Shown here: piece by piece, positions 58,103-64,000 of the stretch
How positions within the stretch are numbered: position 1 is the first letter of the stretch
Layout of the letters: every line of letters begins with the position of its first letter
NCBI RefSeq assembly: GCF_011009015.1
Contig: NZ_CP048878.1
Span: 5,300,354 to 5,364,353, forward strand
Origin: Spartinivicinus ruber
Lineage (GTDB): Bacteria > Pseudomonadota > Gammaproteobacteria > Pseudomonadales > Zooshikellaceae
Length of the DNA stretch: 64,000 bases
Direction: 5' to 3'
Position numbers and translations under genes: made by a program
The notes under the pieces: generated by a model
The model's database searches: none
Told to the model about the DNA's origin: nothing
What the model saw: only the letters and a program-made list of their open reading frames with translations

Positions 58103-59460
58103 TCTGCCAATGCCTTAGCCATTTGCTGATGAATGCCTTGAAAGCCTCCATTACTCATAATAACCACGTGACTACCTGGCTGTACCTGTGCTTTCACTTG
58201 CTTAATAATATCAGCCACTTGATCACAACAAACACCATGACCATTCGCTTTATCTACCATTCCATTAAGCCAATCCATGTCTGGCGGTTGATACCAATAC
58301 ACCAAATCGGCCGTTTGGGTTGATTGTACTAACTGTTCTTTATGTACTCCCATTTTCATGGTGTTAGAACGAGGCTCTATAACAGCAATAATTTTTTCCT
58401 CTCCTACACTCGCCCTTAAACCTTCTAAAGTAGTGGCAATGGCTGTTGGATGGTGAGCAAAATCATCATAGAGTTGTACACCATTAACCTCAGCAATTAG
58501 CTCCAGGCGCCGCTTAATACCCTCAAACTGCGAAAGTGCTTCACTTGCTACTTCAGGCAACACACCCACATGCCGAGCAGCCGCAATAGCGGCTAAACCG
58601 TTCGCCATATTATGCTTACCCGTTAATGACCAGCTAACAGAGCCCACTTGCTTGCCATCAAGAAGCACTTTAAAGCAGCTGGCATCGGGCTTCACCAGCT
58701 GAGCTTGCCAGTTACCTGTTACCCCTTCTGTCATTCCAAGGGTTTGAGTAGGAGTCCAGCAGCCCTTTTCGATAACCTGGTCAATAGCTCGTTCACCCTC
58801 AGGGTAAATGATCAAACCATTGCTCGGTACTGTCCTAATCAAGTGATGAAACTGAGTTTGAATTGCGGCCAAATCAGGGAAAATGTCTGCATGATCATAT
58901 TCCAAATTGTTAATGATCAGGGTTCTTGGCTGGTAGTGAACAAACTTGGAGCGCTTATCAAAAAAAGCACTGTCATATTCATCTGCTTCTACCACAAAAA
59001 ATGAAGTGTCACCTAAGCGCGCAGAATAACCAAAGTTCTTTGGAACCCCACCAATTAAAAAACCTGGTGACATTCCTGCGCACTCTAAAATCCAGGCAAG
59101 CATACTGGAAGTCGTAGTTTTACCATGAGTGCCAGAGACTGCTAATACCCAACGGTCTTTTAACAAATGTTGAGCCAACCAGGCAGGACCAGAAATATAA
59201 GGCAAACCACTCGCTAACACATACTCCACTGCTGGGTTGCCACGAGACATTGCATTACCGATCACTACTAAGTCTGGCGCAGGGATTAAGTGATCTGGCA
59301 AGTAGCCTTCTTCTACTATTATGCCTTGCTCTGCCAACTGAGTGCTCATAGGAGGGTACACATGAGTATCGGAGCCGGTTACCTGGTAGCCTAGCTCTTT
59401 TGCTAACAGGGCCAAGCTACCCATAAATGTTCCACAAATACCTAAAATATGTATATGCAT
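58099..59460 (-). CDS. mpl: UDP-N-acetylmuramate:tripeptide ligase
   Basis: A 453-residue Mur-ligase-type enzyme that reattaches recycled murein tripeptide to UDP-N-acetylmuramic acid. ATP-binding loop GTHGKTTT at 110-117; LGICGTFMGSLALLAKELG at the N-terminus distinguishes Mpl from MurC; DDFAHHPTAI lies in the last third. Length equals E. coli Mpl (457). It leads the mpl-ubiX pair. Confidence 0.95.
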   Translation of the reverse strand: MHIHILGICGTFMGSLALLAKELGYQVTGSDTHVYPPMSTQLAEQGIIVEEGYLPDHLIPAPDLVVIGNAMSRGNPAVEYVLASGLPYISGPAWLAQHLLKDRWVLAVSGTHGKTTTSSMLAWILECAGMSPGFLIGGVPKNFGYSARLGDTSFFVVEADEYDSAFFDKRSKFVHYQPRTLIINNLEYDHADIFPDLAAIQTQFHHLIRTVPSNGLIIYPEGERAIDQVIEKGCWTPTQTLGMTEGVTGNWQAQLVKPDASCFKVLLDGKQVGSVSWSLTGKHNMANGLAAIAAARHVGVLPEVASEALSQFEGIKRRLELIAEVNGVQLYDDFAHHPTAIATTLEGLRASVGEEKIIAVIEPRSNTMKMGVHKEQLVQSTQTADLVYWYQPPDMDWLNGMVDKANGHGVCCDQVADIIKQVKAQVQPGSHVVIMSNGGFQGIHQQMAKALAE

Positions 59461-59833
59461 AAAAATTTCATCACCTGTAGCTATCTTGCCGTGTTAGACA
59501 ACATGTGAGGGAGGAGTATTCAGCTAAGTATAAATCTTATGCTAAATCCTATAAATAAAGGGACCTAATCATAGTAACCAAAATGCAATTAAACAAAACT
59601 TGTCAACCAGACCTAATTGAGCAAATTTCAACCATGAAAAATAGTTCAAATTGCTTTATCATTCGCCCCTTTGTGGACACCGACTCATTTGAGAAGTGAC
59701 TGCACTGTAATAAATTAAACAACCGCAGCCTAGAACACTTGGGAGCTTAAAACGTTACTTTCTTCAAATATAATAAAAACGTTATACAGTTTTAGATGCG
59801 GTGACAAGAACTCAAAACCGGAGTTTTAATTAA
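59461..59833. other. Divergent mpl/pfp intergenic region
   Basis: 373 bases. The plus strand carries a perfect TATAAT at 59769-59774, about 60 bases before pfp, with only a poor -35 upstream. A 38-codon frame at 59583-59699 lacks a ribosome site. No strong inverted repeat or riboswitch seen. Confidence 0.4.
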
Positions 59834-61099
59834 ATGGCAAAAAAAAATGCCTTTTACGCCCAGTCTGGTGGTGTAACCTCTGTTATCAACGCTACTGCTT
59901 GCGGTGTGATTGAAACAGCTCGCCGTTATCCTGATTTAATCAATAATGTATATGCTGGCCATAATGGCATTATTGGTGCGCTAACTGAAGACCTGATAGA
60001 CACCAACGCCGAAGACCCTGCTACTATCGCTGCTTTAAAACATACTCCTGGCGGCGCATTTGGCTCATGTCGTTATAAGTTGAAAGACTTAGAAACCAAC
60101 CGTGCTGAATATGAGCGATTGATTGAAGTTTTCCAGGCTCACAATATTGGTTACTTTTTTTACAACGGTGGTGGAGATTCTCAAGATACAGCATATAAAG
60201 TATCTCAAATCAGTGAAAAAATGGGTTACCCCATTACCTGTATTGGTATTCCTAAAACCATCGACAACGACCTACCCTTCACTGACACTTGCCCTGGTTT
60301 TGGCTCAGTTGCCAAGTACGTCGCTATTTCAACCAAAGAAGCTGCATTAGACATCCAATCTATGTGCAAGTCTTCAACCAAAGTGTTTATTCTTGAGGTG
60401 ATGGGACGCCATGCTGGCTGGATTGCAGCAGCAGGTGGTTTGGCTGCTGAAAAAGCCGGTGACCCACCTCATCTAATCTTATTCCCTGAAACGGCTTTTG
60501 ATGAAACCAAGTTTCTTGCCAAAGTAGATGAAGCAGTTAAACAGCACGGCTACTGTGTTATTGTTGCTTCTGAAGGTACCAGTCACGCTGATGGCTCATT
60601 AATTTCAGCTTCAACGACCGTCGTAGATGCTTTTGGTCACCAGCAGCTGGGGGGAATTGCACCCGTATTAACCAAATTAATTAAAGATAACCTAGGGTAT
60701 AAGTACCACTATGCCGTTTCAGACTATTTGCAACGTGCTGCACGGCATATTGCTTCAAAAGTAGATGTTGAGCAAGCATACGCTGTCGGTAAAGCAGCCG
60801 TTGAATTTGCAGCCAATGGTAAAAATGCTGTAATGCCCATCATTCAACGCGATAGCCAAACACCCTATCAGTGGTCCATTGGAGAATCTTGCTTAAGTGA
60901 AGTGGCTAACCAGGAAAAGTTAATGCCAACCGATTTTATCAGCGAAGATGGTTTTGGCATTACCCAAGCAGCTAGAGATTATCTAGAGCCATTAATTCAA
61001 GGAGAAGATTACCCACCTTACAAAGATGGTATGCCTGTATATGCTCGCTTGAAAATGGTTCCAGTTAAGAAAAAACTAAATACTGATTTTAAAGTGTAG
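59834..61099 (+). CDS. pfp: 6-phosphofructokinase, pyrophosphate-dependent type
   Basis: A 421-residue enzyme that phosphorylates fructose 6-phosphate. The nucleotide/pyrophosphate loop reads GGGDS at 112-116: the aspartate at the second-acid position that blocks ATP in pyrophosphate enzymes is kept, while the preceding acid of GGDD is glycine. PKTIDND (140-146) and MGRHAGW are normal. Pyrophosphate as phosphoryl donor would make the step reversible, serving both glycolysis and gluconeogenesis. Donor is inferred from motifs only. TATAAT upstream and a hairpin downstream suggest a single-gene transcript. Confidence 0.88.
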   Translation: MAKKNAFYAQSGGVTSVINATACGVIETARRYPDLINNVYAGHNGIIGALTEDLIDTNAEDPATIAALKHTPGGAFGSCRYKLKDLETNRAEYERLIEVFQAHNIGYFFYNGGGDSQDTAYKVSQISEKMGYPITCIGIPKTIDNDLPFTDTCPGFGSVAKYVAISTKEAALDIQSMCKSSTKVFILEVMGRHAGWIAAAGGLAAEKAGDPPHLILFPETAFDETKFLAKVDEAVKQHGYCVIVASEGTSHADGSLISASTTVVDAFGHQQLGGIAPVLTKLIKDNLGYKYHYAVSDYLQRAARHIASKVDVEQAYAVGKAAVEFAANGKNAVMPIIQRDSQTPYQWSIGESCLSEVANQEKLMPTDFISEDGFGITQAARDYLEPLIQGEDYPPYKDGMPVYARLKMVPVKKKLNTDFKV

Positions 61100-61111
61100 A
61101 GCCTGCGCCTA

Positions 61112-61137
61112 GTGAGTGGCACCATACTGCCACTCAC
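61112..61137 (+). terminator. Hairpin after pfp
   Basis: GTGAGTGGC, 8-base loop, GCCACTCAC, followed by a C run rather than T. A strong stem, probably ending pfp. Confidence 0.5.
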
Positions 61138-61244
61138 CCCCCTTAACCATACCTTTTTGAAACCTATTTTCCTTTATAGCCTTCCGTAAGCAGTTTCTTT
61201 CTATTTAAACTAGTCTTATTTTAAAATCTCAGGGATGGTAAACC

Positions 61245-62366
61245 ATGGGAAATAATAACTCGCAACGCTGGCACGCTATTGATGCTTTTCGCGGCATTAC
61301 TATTGCATTTATGATTTTAGTTAATACACCAGGAAGCTGGTCTTATGTATATCAACCACTAAAGCACGCCGATTGGCATGGCTGCACACCAACTGATTTA
61401 GTGTTTCCTTGCTTTTTATTTATTGTGGGAATTTCCATTTACTACTCTCTTAAAAAGGGTAACAACAACCGACAAGTTATTTATTATAAAATCCTCAAAC
61501 GAACAGCCGTCATATGTGGTATTGGGTTATTGTTACATGGTTTCCCTTATTTCAATAAAGACATAGAAAATTTACGAATTATGGGAGTACTACAAAGAAT
61601 TGCGTTGGCTTACTGCTTTAGTGCATTGCTAATACAATGGTTAAAACCCAAACAACTTATTATTACCAGTCTATTTATTTTATTAAGTTATTGGTTAATC
61701 CTGTGGAGTTTTGGAAGTGAACAACCTTATACTATGGAAGGAAACATTGTCCGCGAAGTTGATTTATGGTTATTAGGTGCCAATCATATGTGGCAGATTA
61801 ATGGATTCCCATTTGACCCAGAAGGTATCTTAAGTACCTTACCTGCAATCGCCACTTGCCTAATAGGCTATTTGACCGTTTACTTTATCAATGCAAAACA
61901 AACAACCAAAATACAAAACTGTTATTATTTATTTAGCTATGGCGCACTACTTACTCTATTGGGCTATATCTGGGATAATTACTTTCCTATTAATAAGTAT
62001 TTATGGACAAGCTCCTATGTATTATTCACAGCTGGGATCGCACAAATTATTCTTGCACTCTTTATCATAGCAGTAGATATAAAAGCCTGGCTAAAACCAG
62101 TCAGACCTCTCCTAGTGTTTGGTGCAAACCCTCTGCTTTCTTATATACTCGCAGATTTATGGGCTCGAGTTTTACTCTTTGTTATTCAAATAAAAGACGA
62201 CGAGAGTCAAATAACCTATGATGGTTATCAAAATTTTTATCAAACGGTTTTTGTTCCCCTGGCTGGTCACTGGAATGGCTCACTGCTGTTTGCCTGTTTT
62301 CATGTGCTTGCAATATGGGCAATTATGCTGATTTTCTATAAAAAGCAGATTTTCTTTAAAGCGTAG
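61245..62366 (+). CDS. NagX-like membrane acyltransferase (DUF5009/COG4299, HGSNAT-related)
   Basis: A 373-residue membrane protein with about ten helices. The N-terminus RWHAIDAFRGITIAFMILVN, PGSWSYVYQPLKHADWHG and PTDLVFPCFLFIVG are typical of NagX, the bacterial relatives of heparan-alpha-glucosaminide N-acetyltransferase; such proteins are linked to amino-sugar use. No chitin genes are near, so the substrate is uncertain. AGGG lies upstream of the ATG. It converges with the next gene, 16 bases apart. Confidence 0.85.
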   Translation: MGNNNSQRWHAIDAFRGITIAFMILVNTPGSWSYVYQPLKHADWHGCTPTDLVFPCFLFIVGISIYYSLKKGNNNRQVIYYKILKRTAVICGIGLLLHGFPYFNKDIENLRIMGVLQRIALAYCFSALLIQWLKPKQLIITSLFILLSYWLILWSFGSEQPYTMEGNIVREVDLWLLGANHMWQINGFPFDPEGILSTLPAIATCLIGYLTVYFINAKQTTKIQNCYYLFSYGALLTLLGYIWDNYFPINKYLWTSSYVLFTAGIAQIILALFIIAVDIKAWLKPVRPLLVFGANPLLSYILADLWARVLLFVIQIKDDESQITYDGYQNFYQTVFVPLAGHWNGSLLFACFHVLAIWAIMLIFYKKQIFFKA

Positions 62367-62382
62367 ATAAAATTAGCATCAT

Positions 62383-63111
62383 TTAATTAGTTTCCTCTTC
62401 CCCAGCTTTATCCGCGAAACTAATTAATTTTACATCAGGAAAAGCTTGTTTAACCGTTATTAGAATCTTCTGGTAAGCTTTTGTTATTATTTCAGGAAAG
62501 TGAGAAACTGGCTCTGGCTCGAAAGTGAGCTGACTTACATCTAAGTCTCTTGTTTTAGTCTGTTGTTGATCTTGTGGTTGATAAAGAGCCAAGTGTTGTT
62601 GAGCTTGCTGGTACTGAGGATTAATTAACGAGGTAATATAGTAAACAGTTTTATAAGGATATACACAGTAACCTGTTGCTATATCATCAAGCCAAACTGT
62701 TACTGGTATTTTATGGAAGTGGCCTTCATTTTCAAAAAAACGGAACTGCTGGCCAAGGTCTTCACGATGAGAAAGATAAAGGTATTCACCCACTTTACAG
62801 ATATTACTATTCAGCTTCTGCAGTTCTTCAGAACTTAAAGGGCAATATTGGTCTTTTCCTTGCAGGTCTTCAATTAAAGCGCTGTAGCTAACCAGCTTAT
62901 CACCTACAAAATCACGCATAACACTATTAAAATAAATTAAGCCGGTTTGTGACTTTTCAGTGTAAAGTTTGCATAGCCTTTCATTATTAGCAGCTGCTTG
63001 CTCAACTCCTACCAATAACAGTAACCAACAGCTAATTCCTAAACAAAGTTGTTTAGGAAATGTGACTTTTACCCTGTCAATTATCTTTTTTTGCCTACTT
63101 AATTGCTGCAT
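62383..63111 (-). CDS. Exported protein of unknown function
   Basis: A 242-residue protein with a basic N-terminus and a hydrophobic segment (about 22-40, LCLGISCWLLLLVGVEQAA) that reads as a signal peptide cut near AAAN. Five cysteines follow (CKLY, CPLS, ICKVGEYL, YCVYPY), compatible with disulphides in the periplasm. The C-terminal third has a Gln-rich linker and a helix. I do not recognise a family. GAGGG six bases before the ATG supports the start. It follows the cytochrome gene and may share its transcript. Confidence 0.65.
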   Translation of the reverse strand: MQQLSRQKKIIDRVKVTFPKQLCLGISCWLLLLVGVEQAAANNERLCKLYTEKSQTGLIYFNSVMRDFVGDKLVSYSALIEDLQGKDQYCPLSSEELQKLNSNICKVGEYLYLSHREDLGQQFRFFENEGHFHKIPVTVWLDDIATGYCVYPYKTVYYITSLINPQYQQAQQHLALYQPQDQQQTKTRDLDVSQLTFEPEPVSHFPEIITKAYQKILITVKQAFPDVKLISFADKAGEEETN

Positions 63112-63156
63112 AAGAAACCCTCAAGGTTACCTATGCAACCCTAGCACAGCTCGCCC

Positions 63157-63181
63157 AGTCTACATACTAGTTATGTAGACT
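63157..63181 (-). repeat. 10-bp hairpin spanning the cytochrome stop codon
   Basis: AGTCTACATA, 5-base loop, TATGTAGACT; the stop codon of the cytochrome gene lies inside it. Perfect stem with no T tract. It could limit read-through into the gene that follows or protect the 3' end. Confidence 0.55.
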
Positions 63182-63804
63182 GCTACAGCGGCTATCTCCT
63201 GTTTTGTTAACCCTGCCGCAATCCCTGGCATAGGGGAGCCAGGCAACTGTCGTCCTCCCTTTTTGAAGGTGTTAAGACTGTTAACAATAAATTGTTCTGG
63301 CTGGCCCGCTAATCGTGGCGAGTTATCTTTACCCAGTCCCCTTGAGCCATGGCAGGCAGCACAGCGGCTATTAAACAACTGTTTACCTTCTTGCTGAAAA
63401 ATATCGTTGTTACTATTAGCCGAAGCTTCAACCGGCAAACTGGAGTAATAAAGGGCCAAATTAACCCGTTCTTCAACCGTCAGATTTTTCGCTAGCTTAG
63501 CCATAACATAGTTATAACGATCACCCTGACTGAATGCTTCAAACTGAGTAACCAAATACTCTGGGTGCTGTCCTGCTAAATTAGGAATATAACCTTTTAC
63601 ACTATTGCCATCCTTACCATGGCAATAGCCACATAATATTGCCCGTTCTTTTCCTTGTTTAATCGCTTGTTTTAATAGCTCGGGAGATGATTGTTTACTA
63701 TTCAATAACGTGATTATATTTTCAGTTTCATTTGCGTGATTTGAATTTGACAAAAACAAACCAAGCACAATCAAATACCACCTCGAAAAACATCTTATCC
63801 CCAC
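63160..63804 (-). CDS. Dihaem cytochrome c4
   Basis: A 214-residue periplasmic electron carrier with two c-type domains. Signal peptide ends near HANE (residue 24). Haem attachment is at C58-G-Y-C61-H62 and C148-A-A-C151-H152, with likely axial methionines M101 and M192. Cytochrome c4 passes electrons to terminal oxidases such as cbb3 type. The start is GTG with AAGGA seven bases upstream; the only nearby ATG is out of frame. A perfect FNR/ANR box lies upstream, suggesting oxygen-responsive control. Confidence 0.92.
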   Translation of the reverse strand: MGIRCFSRWYLIVLGLFLSNSNHANETENIITLLNSKQSSPELLKQAIKQGKERAILCGYCHGKDGNSVKGYIPNLAGQHPEYLVTQFEAFSQGDRYNYVMAKLAKNLTVEERVNLALYYSSLPVEASANSNNDIFQQEGKQLFNSRCAACHGSRGLGKDNSPRLAGQPEQFIVNSLNTFKKGGRQLPGSPMPGIAAGLTKQEIAAVAVYITSM

Positions 63805-63916
63805 AGTTTATTCCTTAATGACTACACTCATAGCACAGCACTTAGCAGTACGTTTTGTGACATAACTCAATAAGTTAACAAAAAAACTAAGAGTACTGAA
63901 TTAGTAGGAAAGGAAA

Positions 63917-63930
63917 TTGATTTATATCAA
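63917..63930 (-). promoter_or_regulatory. FNR/ANR-type box upstream of cytochrome c4
   Basis: TTGAT-TTAT-ATCAA, an exact match to the FNR/Anr consensus. Its centre is 119 bases from the start codon, and a TACTCT about 30 bases downstream on the minus strand could be the -10, which would put the box near -41, the activating position. Confidence 0.6.
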
Positions 63931-64000
63931 GGAAAGATATTTAGAAAAACAAAGTAATCAAGCACCAACTACTTTAGTTTATTACCAAAACACTACAATT

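Noticed and set aside
59583-59699. 38-codon plus-strand frame before pfp
   Set aside because: Starts at ATG and contains a protein-like stretch, but has no ribosome site, no recognised family and lies in a promoter region.

Overview
The window is a conserved chromosomal segment of a marine gammaproteobacterium, most likely of Oceanospirillales type (Zooshikella or Spartinivicinus-like by overall impression; this is inference). Base composition is moderately AT-rich. Gene content and order closely follow two blocks known from Pseudomonas aeruginosa: xseB-ispA-dxs-ribA-pgpA-thiL-nusB-ribH-ribB-ribE-ribD-nrdR, and thiD-thiE-hemL-miaB-phoH-ybeY-ybeX-lnt-leuS-lptE-holA / lipA-lipB-ybeD-dacA-rlpA-mltB-rodA-mrdA-rlmH-rsfS-proA. 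A PomA/PomB-type sodium stator next to xseB resembles Vibrio and fits a marine habitat.

Layout: 0.7-2.2 kb, a sodium/alanine symporter. 2.2-4.6 kb, a minus-strand pomA-pomB-PilZ operon. 4.7-8.2 kb, isoprenoid precursor genes (xseB, ispA, dxs). 8.3-15.7 kb, a minus-strand riboflavin/thiamine/phospholipid block, with ribA separate from a RibB fusion whose GTP-cyclohydrolase-like half has lost its zinc site. 15.7-20.1 kb, the only clearly accessory region: decayed DNA, an orphan periplasmic binding protein, a complete IS4-family element with 9-bp target duplication, and a YigM-like transporter. The element has split a 47-codon membrane-peptide gene behind that transporter. 20.2-28.3 kb, glyA, ettA, a PilZ protein, radA, thiD, thiE and hemL. 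28.4-41.5 kb, small conserved genes, miaB, the phoH-ybeY-ybeX-lnt set, leuS-lptE-holA. 41.6-52.5 kb, lipoate synthesis and the elongasome/peptidoglycan genes on the minus strand, ending with proA. 52.7-63.8 kb, secreted and envelope proteins, ubiX, mpl, a pyrophosphate-type phosphofructokinase, a NagX-like acyltransferase, an unknown secreted protein and a dihaem cytochrome c4 preceded by a perfect FNR/ANR box.

Functionally this is mostly housekeeping: riboflavin, thiamine, haem, lipoate and isoprenoid synthesis, cell-wall elongation, lipoprotein maturation, tRNA modification and ribosome assembly. I see no tRNA, rRNA, CRISPR array, prophage or defence island. I do not see a new multi-gene system. 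The most unusual signals are the IS-split small gene, a 158-bp structured inverted-repeat element downstream of ettA, phased 14-bp repeats before glyA, and a PilZ protein with a helical insertion encoded with the flagellar stator.
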